Of a stretch of 64,000 bases of DNA, positions 44,501 through 57,242 are shown piece after piece. The translations under genes and the position numbers were made by a program. Numbering within the stretch: position 1 is the stretch's first letter; each line of letters begins with the position of its first letter. The stretch is from assembly GCA_038363925.1 (NCBI GenBank), contig JAQQWL010000011.1:1-64000 (forward strand), in the 5' to 3' direction. The DNA comes from Apiospora phragmitis. Lineage: Eukaryota; Ascomycota; Sordariomycetes; Amphisphaeriales; Apiosporaceae. The notes beneath the pieces are model-generated. The model ran no database searches. It saw only the letters and a program-made list of their open reading frames with translations, and was not told where the DNA came from.

Positions 44501-46616
44501 TTCTAGCTCCCAGCAAGGCTTAATGCACAATAACGTGGGCGGTAGCGTGCCGAATACGGGCCAGTTTCGGCAGTCATCGAGATAGGCACCCGGGAATGCG
44601 TAATGGGTGGTTCAATAGAACCAAGAAGACTGGAAGGATTTGGTAATAGAGCATGGAAGAGCCGAAGGGCAGGTAACGAAGAGCGGGCGTGTCACAGTGC
44701 TTGAGTGGAAACGTAATGTGACTTTTTGATTTCAGCTCCTCAGCTCTGGCCGATCACTTCACTGGCAGCAGCTGGCAGGCAGGCGTCTATCTCCTTTGCT
44801 TTTTGTAGTGCTGTGTCGTCTAGCTGCGGCTACAGGTTGTTCCAGCTCGTCAATCTCGCTTGTATTGCTTGATTGGATTAGCCCGTCGGTGAACTCTACC
44901 GCCCGTGTTTGATGCAGATGGACGTTAGATGTAGCCGCTGCAGATTGCAGATGCCGGGCGTAGATACAATGCCAATGTTCGCGTGCGCCTAAAAACACCT
45001 CCTTCCAGCAGCAGCCGCCGCCCTTTCTTCGCCCGCACTTTTTTTTTTTTTTTTTTTGCCTATTCTTCTACGTTACCGCCCCCTAAAGTAATGAGTCTGA
45101 TCTGTGACCCAATCTCTCCGTTACGGTACGTACCTGGACAGGGGCTCACCTCGGGCCAATTCCAATGCAACCCACCTATCTGGACTGCAATGGCCCATGA
45201 CAAAGAAACAGGCCAGCGAATGACTCGTCATCTAGAAAAATCGAACCCTAAAAAAGAAGCAGAAAGGGGATCGACCCCAAAGCAGAGAACTACTGCACGT
45301 AGAATACGACGTGGGGCATATCGCCAGGAACAAGGAAGGGCTAGACAGGTACGGAATAGGCTAGAGACCAAAGAAGCAGAGAAGCGGGATCCGTTCCGCC
45401 AAGGGCAATGCCGGTACGGAGTATGCAAGGGTAATTGGAAGTAAACATAATACCAGACGAACCGAACGTGTACGCGCTATAATCGCAGATCGGCACGCCA
45501 GCTGCTAACAGCAATCTACCGTCGTTACGATAGACACGACCAGTAACATGACTACCAGAAACAGGGCAAGCACTCTGTGCCTACCCACGACAGCCTCCAG
45601 CGGCGTGAGCCACGAGCCAAAGGCGCACGTCGAGGGAATACGGTGTATTGCGTGCACCTCTTTAGTCCCCCACCAATGGCAGAATGGCGTTAGACCGTTC
45701 CCACCAAAGACACCCCATAACAACCACCCATCCCCACCCTTTCTTTTATACGTTCGCTTAGGAGGCGCCGCGAAATTAAGAGGTGCGTACGGAGTACGAT
45801 CGGACTTATGCTTAGAGTCTCCTGCTCACCACTCTCAACTCTCTCTTCCATTCGGGGCTATCCAGGGCAAAGGGCGGTCTCCACCTCTCCTCAACTGGGC
45901 AGACCGGATCTGACGACACTGACTCAATGGCTGGCTGCCATCAGTGCAGGTCCAGCACATCATGGGGGGGGGCAGGGCCAAGAACAACACACCCCTGGCG
46001 GCGCTCACGCCGTCGCAGTCCACGTGCGGGCTTGGTACATTCGAGATTTGCTTCGAACCGTTCGTTCCGGGCATTGGTCTTGTCTATATTCGGAAGGCTG
46101 AGTGTGCTTCTCACCCCTGATCCGTACCCTGGGCTAGGATAGCCACTTATGCAGGGCAGTAGGAGAGAGAGCCCTTCTGTTATTGCCCCTGTAGACCCGA
46201 CCCAGTGCCCTGCCCTGGATGGGTGATGGAGCCGGAGGAGGACCCAGCCCAAATGGGGACCCAGTGTTGTACCGCCGCCGGTGGATGCAACCACACATCA
46301 TCCATCGTATTGACGTTCTCCTGGGAACCGCCCATCTCCTAACACAACTGGCAGAGGTATTATTTAATATCTCGGCCTGCCACTGTCCCATTCCCTCTTC
46401 TTTTTCCCTTTCCCTTCCTCACCACACCTTAATTGTACGAGAAGATCCCTTTCTTCCGTCGGTCGAGTCTAACTTCAGTCATTCGCTTGTACTGCCATTA
46501 AAACCAAAAAATTGCCATCTCAACTTCTAATACCCAACTTTTAATTTAACCGCGCCAGTACACCAAACACAACCAACCACAATCGCTTATATACAAATCC
46601 ACACTCAACCGAAACA
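41582..46616. other. 5 kb gene-free divergent region
   Basis: This is the longest gap in the core part of the window. It lies between the C2-domain gene and the mucin. No open frame here looks coding. A run of 19 T occurs at 45039-45057. The last 250 bases are C/T- and A/C-rich, as in strong fungal promoters and 5' UTRs. It may hold distant regulatory sites or a noncoding RNA, but nothing specific can be shown. Confidence 0.5.
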
Positions 46617-49301
46617 ATGGTTCAACTCACTCAGGTCGCCGGCGGAGCCATGCTCTTCGCCGCCGTTCACGGTGCTGTCCAGGGCGGCCAGTACGAGGCT
46701 CAGCCCCAGCCCCAGGGCGGCTACCAGGTCCAGCAGCCCCCTCCCCAGGCGCTGACCTCGACCGACGCCGTCCACCAGCCGACCACCCCGGCCGCCAGCA
46801 CTCCTTCGGCGCCCGGCGGTGGCTACCAGGTCGAGCAGCCTCCCAAGCCCGTCTCCGAGACCGAGGCCATCAGCAGCAGCAAGCCCACCCCTCCCGCGGC
46901 TCAGAGCACCCCCGCCGTGCCTACCATGCCCACCGGCGGCTACGAGGTCGGCCAGCCCCCTAAGCCCATGAGCACCAGCGCCACCAAGCCCGCTACCACC
47001 TCGGCTCCCAAGGCTGCTACCACCCTCAGCACCAGCACCAAGCCGGCCAAGCCCACCACTAGTGCTACTACTGAGGAGGACGACTGCGAGGAGGAGACCA
47101 CCACCTTCGAGGGCCACACCGCCACCACCCCGGCCGCCGTCTCCTCGACCGCCGCCGTTAGCAGCAGCAGCACCAAGCCCGCCACCACCCCTGCTGCCAA
47201 GGCTAGCACCTCGTCTGCTCCCGGCTACGGTGTCCAGACCCCTCCCGCTGCCGTGACCACCAGCGCTACCAAGCCCGCTACCCACAGCGCAAGCAAGCCT
47301 GCTACTACCCACAGCGCCCCCAAGGCCGCTACCACTCCCAGCGCTGGCAAGCCGTCCACCTCCACCGAGGATTGCGAGGAGACTGCCTCGGCTTCCATCC
47401 CCCGCGGCCCCGCTACGAGCTCCGCCCCCAAGGCCGCGACCACCCACAGCGCTAGCAAGCCTGCTACTACTCCTGCTGCCGTCACCTCCACCGACGCCGT
47501 CAAGACCAGCACCAGCACCAAGCCTGCTACCGCTGCCACTACCGAGGATTGCGAGGAGGAGACTGCTTCCGCCTCCATCCCTCACGGCCCTGCTACCAGC
47601 TCGGCCCCCAAGGCTGCTACCACTCACAGCGCCAGCAAGCCTGCTACCACCCCCGCTGCCGTCACCTCGACCGACGCTGTCAGCACCAGCACCAAGCCTG
47701 CTACCGCTGGTACCACTGCCACCACTGAGGACTGCGAGGAGGAGACTGCCTCCGCCTCCGTCCCCCACGGCCCGGCCACCACCTCGGTTCCCCATGCGGC
47801 CACCACCACTGGCGGTGGCAAGGGCTCGGTCACCATCCCCCTGATGACCGAAAGCGCCAGCAAGTCGACCATCACCTCGACCGCGGCTGTCAGCACCAGC
47901 ACCACCCCCGGCTCCCCCGACGAGGATGAGTGCACCGAGGAGTCCTCGACCGTCCCGGCCACGCAGCCCCATCAGCCCGTCACCAGCACCATGACCATCC
48001 CCGGCCATGGCACCACCACCGTGACCCTGCCCGCTGCCGCCACCACGCCTCCCGCCGGCACCATCCCGGTCACCAGCACCATCCCCGGTAACGGCGGCAC
48101 CATCTACAGCACCCGCTACCACACCATCATGAGCTGCGGCCCCGAGGTCACCGACTGCCCCTACGGCAGCCAGACCAGCACCGTCATCACGATCAAGCCC
48201 ACCACCAGCGCTGGTGGTGAGCAGCCCAGCGGCCCCGCGGGCGGCTACCCGGCCGTTCCCCAGCAGCCTACCACTCAGGGTGGCAACGGCCCCAAGCCCT
48301 CGACCACCGGCGGCGAGTCGCCTAACGGCCCTCAGCCTACTGTCCCGGCTCAGCCTGCTACCACCGCCCCTGGCCAGCCCCAGCAGCCCGGCACGGTCTT
48401 CAGCACCCGCTACCACACCATCATGAGCTGCGGCCCTGAGGTCACTGACTGCCCTTACGGCAGCAAGACCTCCGTCCTCGTGAAGGCTACCCCCAACCCC
48501 GCTCCCCCTGCTTACCCCGTCGCTCAGCCTCCTCAGCCTGAGCAGCCCGAGCAGCCCGCCCAGCCTCAGCAGCCTACCGTGGCCTCTGCCCACCCCCCTG
48601 CTCCTACCGGCCCTAGCAGCCCTAGCCAGCCCGAGCAGCCCCAGACCCCCGGCTACCCTACTCAGCCTGAGCAGCCCGGCCAGCCTGGCAAGCCCCAGAC
48701 TCCTGGTCAGCCCCAGCAGCCTGAGCAGCCTTCCGGCGGTGTTTCTTCCTCATCGCCCCCTGCTCCTACCGGCCCTAGCAGCCCCAGCCAGCCCCAGCAG
48801 CCCCAGACTCCTGGACAGCCCCAGCAGCCCGAGCAGCCCGGCTACCCTACTCAGCCCCAGACTCCCGGTCAGCCCGGCTACCCTTCTCAGCCCCAGCAGC
48901 CCGGCCAGCCCCAGACCCCCGGTCAGCCCGGCAAGCCTGAGCAGCCCGCTGGTGGTGTCTCCTCGGCCTCGCCCCCTAAGCCCACCAACCCGGCCCAGCC
49001 CCAGCAGCCTGCCGGCGGCTACCCCGTCGGCGGCATGCCTGGCCAGAGCACCACGCTGAGCAAGGTCTACCCTACTGGCAACAACGGCACTCTCCCCACC
49101 GCCACCGGCACTGCCCCCGCCGGCGCTGAGGTCACCGTCCCTGTCTACCCGACCCAGGCCGGCGGCAACAAGCCCAACGGCACCACCCCTACCCCCTCCA
49201 CCACCGGCCCCGGCTACCCCGTCGTGACCGCCGGTGCGTCGGTCCTGTCCGCCAGCGCCGCCGGTCTCGTCGCCGTCGCCTTCGCTGCCATGTTCCTCTA
49301 A
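46617..49301 (+). CDS. Large GPI-anchored mucin-like wall protein
   Basis: One intact exon of 894 residues. A signal peptide (about 1-20) is followed by a Gln/Pro-rich part and a Thr/Ser/Ala-rich repeat region. Here a block of about 45 residues containing EDCEEETASAS and ATSSAPKAATTHSASKPAT recurs three times (nt 47350-47780). Next come two copies of the motif RYHTIMSCGPEVTDCPYGS (around residues 500 and 600), then a long Pro/Gln-rich repeat section (QQPEQPG, QTPGQPQQP) and a tail ending SAAGLVAVAFAAMFL that fits a GPI signal. Codons end mostly in C, which implies high expression. It should be O-glycosylated, wall-bound and involved in adhesion or protection. The 662-residue frame on the opposite strand is a shadow. 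Confidence 0.9.
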   Translation: MVQLTQVAGGAMLFAAVHGAVQGGQYEAQPQPQGGYQVQQPPPQALTSTDAVHQPTTPAASTPSAPGGGYQVEQPPKPVSETEAISSSKPTPPAAQSTPAVPTMPTGGYEVGQPPKPMSTSATKPATTSAPKAATTLSTSTKPAKPTTSATTEEDDCEEETTTFEGHTATTPAAVSSTAAVSSSSTKPATTPAAKASTSSAPGYGVQTPPAAVTTSATKPATHSASKPATTHSAPKAATTPSAGKPSTSTEDCEETASASIPRGPATSSAPKAATTHSASKPATTPAAVTSTDAVKTSTSTKPATAATTEDCEEETASASIPHGPATSSAPKAATTHSASKPATTPAAVTSTDAVSTSTKPATAGTTATTEDCEEETASASVPHGPATTSVPHAATTTGGGKGSVTIPLMTESASKSTITSTAAVSTSTTPGSPDEDECTEESSTVPATQPHQPVTSTMTIPGHGTTTVTLPAAATTPPAGTIPVTSTIPGNGGTIYSTRYHTIMSCGPEVTDCPYGSQTSTVITIKPTTSAGGEQPSGPAGGYPAVPQQPTTQGGNGPKPSTTGGESPNGPQPTVPAQPATTAPGQPQQPGTVFSTRYHTIMSCGPEVTDCPYGSKTSVLVKATPNPAPPAYPVAQPPQPEQPEQPAQPQQPTVASAHPPAPTGPSSPSQPEQPQTPGYPTQPEQPGQPGKPQTPGQPQQPEQPSGGVSSSSPPAPTGPSSPSQPQQPQTPGQPQQPEQPGYPTQPQTPGQPGYPSQPQQPGQPQTPGQPGKPEQPAGGVSSASPPKPTNPAQPQQPAGGYPVGGMPGQSTTLSKVYPTGNNGTLPTATGTAPAGAEVTVPVYPTQAGGNKPNGTTPTPSTTGPGYPVVTAGASVLSASAAGLVAVAFAAMFL

Positions 49302-51711
49302 GCACAACATGATGGTTCATGTTCTGACGTTCATGTCCCCATGTTTCAAGAGATATACCCCCTAGAGGAAGCCAAGATATTTTGTTCTTTTCACAAAATC
49401 GAATGAGAGAAGTCAATCGAAGAAGGAAAAAAACTTGAGCCGGCCCTCTTTTTTGAATGTACATGACTACCTACAAAAAGTCGCGCCTTGAAGATACCAA
49501 GTTTTCTTTTTGGTGGCGCGATTCTACATATAGATATTTGTTATTTAATAGTTTCACCCACCTATAATTGACTTACCGTCTCTCTCTTTTGTCCCAGAAA
49601 AATGTGTTCTCTGATTGCCCTTCGCCTTCTTCTGCGACTTGTGTGACTTGTTTGAACTGTTCGGACTCCCCGCAAGAGATTGAGTGAACCGTGGAAAAGC
49701 TGGTGAGTGGTGGCGTCAAGGTTTGTCTAGGATGTAGTCAGGCTTAGCGGGACTTGAAGCGTAGTCTGGCGTGGGACGAGGCTCACCTGAGGTTCAGCTT
49801 CATGTGTTGGAGCCTTCATTGTCCACGCTCTCAATAATTATAAGGTAGACGGACGGTTCCCGGTTAGAGTCCAACAAGTTGATATAAAGCTTATTGTGTC
49901 TTGGGTGAGACTTGACGGGAATATTGTGTACCATGGGCCGATCTGAAAGTTGCGTATTCCACGCGCATGACCAGTCCGACAAGCTGTACGTTGTCAACCG
50001 TGGGTGTCAACTGTTGGGTTGCCATGTAAAGGGGTTTTGGAGTCATTGTGACCATAGGTAATAGTCGTGACTTGATTGAACTCGGATCAGAATTATAATG
50101 AGAAAAACGTAGTCCCACTATTACACGAGGATTGAATCTGGAATTTACCAGAGCTTTGAGTTGGGTTTGATTCAGGAATCCATATCCTTTCCAGGTAAGT
50201 CACTGTAGCTCTCGAACAGTCCTATAGAAACCCTTTCTTGTCTAATGGAGCTGCCCTCTGTTATATCTGGCCACTTCAAGATGGAAAAATTACTCATATC
50301 CAGAGGGGCTCCCTACACAATTCGTTAAACTCGCCCTGAACCGCCGCACTATCCGCCCACCCTGGATGAATATCCTCACCCCTCTGCACACACTCCGACC
50401 CTGACAAGGTGACTACCAAGTGCCGCATGCCCATGGCCCGTGACCCCTTTCGTTAGTCTTGCTGTCATCAGCTTTCGTCGTGACGTATACGCTGTGAGGA
50501 TCTGCGCTCATAGGCTATTGTTATCTTCCTTATCTTCCTCTTCTTCTTTTTGGAGACAGCCATGAGAAAAGTCCTGTCAAGCCCCCTGGCTAAGATGCCT
50601 AGAGCACTTTTCGACAAGGCACTGTGCGAGGGTGAGTGGCTTTCATGCCGTTACAGCTCCGTAGCCATGTATCTCCTGAAACCGAGACGGCTGCCCCGAG
50701 GACCCCAGCAACCCGGCCTGCCTAGCCAAAGTAGTTCTCATATCGTTTGAGAGTAAGTGTCTTTCATCGCTTACTTCGGCCAAACCCAGCACCTTCATGT
50801 TTTTGAGCGAATCAAGACGCCCGCATTGCCCTTTCCCTGGGCCGTCTTGAACACGACGGGCCAGTAGCAATTTCGTTTCTTACACAGGATGCCTAGGATA
50901 GGATCAGTGTTGCTGCAGCCGATAATAGTCACTTAAATGCTTGCTATGAACGATAACCCATCTTAGATATTGGCAATTATGTGCTTATGTATGAGGTTGG
51001 AAAAGTGTATTAATATGCTGTCTTTTAATTCGTACATAGTCAGCACAAGTAAGCAATGATGTCCTGGCGAAAGATTTTGCTATCTGCGTATAGTACCTCC
51101 TTGCCTCGATTATTCTGACTGTGTAGCTTTCATACCGAGTGTCTTTCAGCGAGCTGAGGCAGTGTCAAATACCACCACATGCCCTCGCTGGACAAAAGCA
51201 ATAGCTACTGCCGTTCCTCGAGCCATATCAAGCAGAATACTGTAGAACATATGCCTATAGGCCTAGAGAAATCGGCCCCGAAGTGGTACAGAGAAGCTGT
51301 GACATGCATGTTACAATAGAAAAATTGCAGGGCAAAACAAATTCCACTACATCCGTTTGGTTACAATGTTTCTCTAAACAACTTTATTTGCACTACGGGA
51401 TGACAGATCCTTCCAGCTAGCAGGACTTTGGGCATATTACGCAGCTAACATGGAACTCTTCATCATGCGGCCTAACTCACAAGGCATGATAGTTATACCA
51501 GGACTCCCAGACAGGAAACATCCCCTTCACTAAGAAATTGTAGGTTACAAAATCATGTTCTATTCATACTTATATCTAATTATGCACGCTATGTCAACAA
51601 GACACAAGCTCTTTTGCTGCAGTGCTTTCGTCGGGGTAACTTCACGCTGCTGCTTCAGGTGGTTCATTCACCCCCTTACTTATATACAATACACTCCCTC
51701 TCCTCAAAGTA
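49302..51711. other. 2.4 kb convergent intergenic region
   Basis: Contains the 3' ends of the mucin and Doa10 genes. The region 50550-50870 has short open frames with no features. No gene supported. Confidence 0.5.
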
Positions 51712-54700
51712 TTATAACCGCGCACCATTCCTCCACTCCGCCGCCGTCGCCCCGGAGCCTATCGAGCCCCCCTTAGCAGCAGTGCCACCGACCAGCCCGC
51801 CAAAGTTGTGCAGACGCTCCCCCATCAGGTACGCCTCATCCCGCACGCGCGCCCGCCACCCATCCAGCACCACCAGCACGCCGCGCATCACGTACCCGAC
51901 GAACCCGCACAGCGCCGCGAACGGGTACGCGAGCCGGAATACAATCACTTGTGTTTCAGCGTCCCACTGGCCGCTGCCCAGCAACCCGCGGGCGACGACG
52001 ACGCGCGTGGCCAAGGGAGGCAGCATCACGAGCGCCAGCGACGCCATCAGACCGGGGATAACAAAGGCCCGCGTCAGCACCGCCACGTCGGGTTCGAACC
52101 AGCCGCGGCGCAGCACCGCCCGCACGGCTTGCGCGGGACGGCCACCATGTAGCACCAGGGCACGCGAGCCAAGCTTGAGGTACAGGAGACCGAGGGTCCA
52201 GGCTTGAATGACGCGAATCGTGTGCCCGCCCAGGGTGAGTGCCTTGATCGGCTGCGGGTCCTTGGCCGAACTGTAGAGTATCCAAGTGTGGAGCGGTACG
52301 AGAATGTACAGCTCGATGAGCAAAGTCGCCAGGAGGGGGAAGACCACCAGAAGCATCGTGTACGTATAGCCGACCTTGGCGCCCTGCTTGGCCACGACGG
52401 TCACCCGCTGCAGCGAGTCTCGGTCGAACAGTGACGCCGCCGCCGACGAGGCCCAGTCGCGGAACCGGTGGAGGAGGGAGCGCGCGTGGAACAAGAAGTA
52501 ACCGACGCCGCCCAGGATGTAGATGCCGATGCTGAAGGCGTAGATGTCGTTGGTCCGGATGTGGTCCGGAATGAGGATCTTGAACATGCACCGCCCGAAG
52601 ACGAGCGGAACGATGGTGATGCCCACGCCCGTGACGGCGGCGAATATCCAGATGAAGAGGATGAAGAGGAAGACGCGCGCGCGGAAGTGCGGCGGCAGGT
52701 AGACGAACTGGTAGTTGGTGCCTAGAGTAGAGGTCCGACTCGGGCAATTCCGTCTTGCCGTCCAGCCGGTCGTTGCGGGCCGTCACGGCAAAGAAGACGG
52801 GCTGGCCCTTGGGGATCTTAACCTGGTCCGAGGCGGGCGTCCGCACGAAGCGACCGTCGGGTATGATCTGGCCCGACTCGACGAGTTTTGCCTTGGACTG
52901 GCTGAGGAGGCGCATCTCTTCCATCTTGATCTCCGAGGCTGGCTTCGCGTGTCCGCCCTCAAAAGTGTCGCGCCAGGTCTTGGGGACCACCTCGTCGTCT
53001 TTGTTGACTTCGAGGAACAGCTTCCGGTACCACGGTGCGGAATCCGCCACCTCGCCCTCGGTCAGTTTCAGAATGCCCTCCTCGTCGATGCGGCGTTCAC
53101 CAAACAGGAACCACGTCAAGCGCAGCGTCCGGGCACATCTTCGGAACCACCATGTGTACAAGGCATGAAGGCCGTCGCTGGGCTTGAAGAACTTGACCGC
53201 CAGCGGCATGAGGAAGTTGTAGAACAGGAGGTCGATGGGGAACTCGAGGACTGGTTCGTTGGACGAGTAGTGGATGGGGAGGACATTCGGCAGGGCCAGA
53301 GACAGTCCCCATACCACGCCACCCAGGCAGACGACCACGAGCGCTCCATAAACAAAAGCGGAGAACAGGATCTTACGCAGCTGCGTGGTCACGCTGCGCT
53401 CGAGTACATCTCGTACGGGATGGAATTCGGGGTCGTCCGGGTCTCGGATGAAATCTAGCAAGGAGAGTCAGCGTTGGAACCTAGGCAAGAAGTAGAAAGA
53501 TAGCATGGACATGAACTTACACAAGACGCCCTTACGCATGATCTTGCGACACATGGACACGAACAAGGCAAAGTGGAACATGTAGCCTGTACCCACGAAC
53601 CAGTGCACGAAGATCGACGTGAGGGGGAAGTTGTAGGTGAAGAGGAGCCGCGACTTGAAGCTGGCGCTCTCGAATAGCGGCAGCAGGGCAAAGTCGAGCA
53701 GGAGACCGCAGTACAGGGGGAATATGAGCATCTCGATGCTGATGATGAGGATGACCTTCATGACGCCGCTAGCTTGGTTCAGCGCATCGATGATGGATGC
53801 CTCCCACTCTTGGGCAGATTGGCTTGAGGAGAACGGGGTGCCGCGTCCCAGATAGAGGCCGGCCAGGAATGTCATGGCTATGTAACCGCCCAGAATGGCA
53901 TACGTCCGGTCTTTGGCTCCCCAGAACGCCAGGAAAGGGTCGACCGGGGCCGTGTTGTTGGGCAGGTTGAGGTTAATGACCCACGAGTTGGGCTGCGTGA
54001 TCTGGGCTGTGGCGTTCTTCAGCCAGTCCAGCGCCTCGGGGGCAGCGGCGCCCAGAGCAGACTTGGCGGCATACAACTTGGCACTGTAGTCGCCCCCAAG
54101 AACATAGACCAAGCCAGTCCCACAGGCAGAAAGGAGTTCGTGGCACTGCGTCTTGACGTCGATCAGGGCGTGGTGGCTGATGGCGGAGAAGTTGCGCATC
54201 TCGCTGGGCGAGATCCAGGGGGCGTCTCCAGCGAACATCTCGGCCAGGCGGTTGAACGAGCTGTTGGTCAGCACGCGGGCATCGGCGGCAGCGGAGCGCA
54301 GGAACTCGCGGCCTTCGTTGATCTTCCAGAGGGCCCGCAGCAGATTGCAGAGATCCAGGACCGCCGTCATGGTGAAGCCGACGAGGAAGAGCACCACGTC
54401 TTGAATGAACTTGGAGAAGCTGAAGACGATGCGGAGAAGACGCGACGGGTTCGCCACCACCCATACGGCGACTCGGCCAACGTTGTAGGGAATGAAGATG
54501 CCGAAGAAGATGGTCATGGAGACTAGGAACGCGCAGAAGATGGCATTCTGGAACAAACCCGCGATGGGGCCGCGCATGCCGATGAGCTCCATGATGCCTT
54601 CAAAGTCCTCGGCGTCTTCGAGCGCTTCGGGGTCAAGACCGGCGGCGGCGGCGGCCTCCACGACGTCGGGTGCCAGCTCAACGGGACCAGGGTCAAGGTT

Positions 54701-57242
54701 CTGATCGTCACCGCCATGGTTGGCCTCAACGAACGGCGCATCTTGGTTGTCTAGGAACAGCTCGACGGCATCGGGTTCGAGGGTATCCGCATCATCCACG
54801 TCCTCAATGTCGCGCCACATGAAGTCGGCTACGCGATTCACAAGTCCGCCGGGTTGTCGGGCAGCGTTACCCTGGACTTGTCGTAGCTCACCAGGGAGAC
54901 GCTCGGCGGCGCCACCGGCAGTTTCGTGATCAGCACCATCGTTCTCCCCAGCAGTTGGGGTCTCCGGCTCGTTCCCGCGGGCGAAATTGAATGGGGTCCC
55001 GAGGGCCTCAGCATGGTCCTCCAATGTCCTTGGAGGTGGTTCATTGGCTGTAGGCTGCTGGCCAGGAATATCCGAGTTGGCGACGGAGCTGCCAGAAGAA
55101 GGAGTAAACGTAATCTGACCAGAACCCGACGAAGTTTGCTCGGTATCATCCCGTTCCGCTGTCGCAGGCTCCTGAAGAAGGTTGGCAAAAGACCATGTGT
55201 TGTTGGCCAGAGGGTTGACGGTGTTGTGTTGCTGAGGGCCGTCGGATATCGCACGAGGTCGATTTGAGGGTAATGATAATGGCAGAACTACAGGTACCCC
55301 GCTGTCGCGAGTGTTAACATCATTATAATCGCCGTGCCACCAGGAAGAGCCGCTACGCTCAGCAGGCGAATCCTCATGATCCTCGGTCGCCTTGCCCTTG
55401 CCCTTCACATCCTCATCAGGGGTCTGATCGGAAGCTGGCCCATCTGATAATGGCAGAACTCGTTCCGGTTCTCCGCTGTCACCAGTGTTGACAGCACCGT
55501 AGTGCCACCAGGAAGGGTCGCCACGCTCGGCACGAGATTCCTCTTGACCCTCGTCGGTCGCCTTGCGCTTGCCCTTCACATCTTTGTCCTCATCAGGGGT
55601 CTGATCGGAAGCCGGCCCGGCAAAGTCATGCGGGGGCGGACCATGGGGCGACTCTCCGGGCGTCGTACTGGCGGTAGACCGTCCCGTAGACAAAGTAGCG
55701 CTCACGTAGCTCTCGAGTCTCTCCTCGAGCCCCTCATCGCGGATCATGCGGAGAACCTTTTCGCGGTCTCCGTCGGCCTCGCGCCATATACGCAGATACT
55801 GGCTGACCTGGGTCGCCTCGTCCAATTGTTGTTGGAGGGCCCGCTGGTCCAGGCTGGGGCCGGCCGCCGCATCCTGGGCCCGTTCTGGCTCGCCAGTCGT
55901 GTTTTGCCGCGCCAAACGCCGTCTAAAAGGAGCAATAGGTCTTTGTTGTGGGTCGCGGGGTTCTCTTGTGTCGTTCTGCTGGGCGCCACCGCCGAGGAGC
56001 TCGTCGTCCCTTTCGTCGTAATGAGCAATGACGGAATCATTATCCCCCGCCTCGTTCTCGTCATCGGCTTCGTGCTCTTCTCCATGATGGTGGTGATGGA
56101 GAGGTGGCATCATGGGAGCGGGGCCGCCATTGTTTTCCTGAGCCGCAAACGCAGCCCTCATGTTGATCTCGGGCTGTTGCTGGACCACGTAATCGCGCAC
56201 GAGGATGATGAGGATGAAGCATACAATGACCAAGACGGTAATGATCTGACCCTCGAGTACAGCAATGACGGTTCGGTTGACGCCGGCGTTCCTTGTGAGA
56301 TTCTTCAAGAAACCGACCTCGCTCAGCAGCGATGAGTATGGGTACTGACGAGCGGAGACGCCAGACTGGACGGCACTAGTCATGTTGGACGGCGGTTCGA
56401 AGGAGCCCTCGCTGGCCAGACTAGCGCCTCCAAAGACTATGCGAGAAATGGCGGAAACGAAGGTGTTGCTGGAGTTGGCGTGCGGCTGTGAGGATACGCC
56501 CAGCGCCCTTAGCAGTCTCGGGATCTGCTCGGCAATGTCGCCCCGCGAAGCCGCCGTAGTGGTGGCGGGGAACATGGGCCCCGCTGGGCAAGTTGTCGTC
56601 GCGAGCCCCTGGCTGTTAACCGAAGACGCGACCATGTTCCGTTGCGCCGTGGTCAGGTTCCGGATGGCCTCGAAGGTGGAGGGGCCTGGGCCGAAGCCCT
56701 CGTCGCTGATCCAGAACAGGAAGGACCAGACGGACCGCATAAGGTAGGGCAGCCAGCCGAGCCAGACGCTGACGACGAGGGTAGCGCGCAGCCAGACCAA
56801 GATGTTGCGGAAGAGGTACTTGGCCATGTGGCTGGCGAAGACGTAGAAGGGCAGGCTCTTGGGCATGTCGGGGGCGTAGAGCTTGGTGAAGCGGAAGGGC
56901 GTCTTGCAGAGCTCGCAGTGCTTCTTCTGTGAGTGCGAGAGCCACTCCATCAGGCAGTCTTGGTGGACGAACTTGATGCTGCCGCTGCACTTGCAAGGAT
57001 AGAAGAGCGGCTCGCCAGGGCTTCCCTCCCCCTCTGCATATTCGGCAGGTGTCGACATCGCCGACGACCGAGTCGTTGGCCGTGTGGATCTGAGACTTGG
57101 AGGAAGGGGATGCCGGCGGATTGCCTTCTGTCGGTGGCGTCCCCTCCATGCTGTCGGATGGAGCGGTTGATGTGCGTCTTCGCTTGATGGTGTTCGGGAA
57201 CTCGGCCGGGTCGGGGTCGATGGCAGGGGGCCAGTTATCCAT
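51712..57242 (-). CDS. SSM4: Doa10/SSM4 (MARCH6-type) RING-CH ubiquitin ligase, two frameshifts
   Basis: This ER and inner-nuclear-membrane E3 ligase degrades misfolded and regulated proteins. Exons are 57242-53521 and 53454-51712 (intron 66 nt). Removing one base in the run at 57028-57032 and one at about 52723-52728 gives exactly 1820 residues. The N-terminal RING-CH is clear: TCRICRGEGSPGEPLFYPC, then CSGSIKFVHQDCLMEWL and CELCKTPF. Next come two TM segments, a long acidic, disordered Ser/Pro/Gln-rich region and a second membrane section. After the intron follows the conserved YFIRDPDDPEFHPVRDVLERS block with the final multi-pass domain. Length and order fit filamentous fungal Doa10. The first frameshift cuts the RING itself, so an uncorrected model would lose the catalytic domain. 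An in-frame ATG at 57260 adds six residues. Confidence 0.94.

Noticed and set aside
46605..48593. 662-residue open frame antisense to the mucin
   Set aside because: It is Gly/Ala/Arg-rich, has no domain and is the mirror of a C-ending codon bias in the repetitive sense gene.
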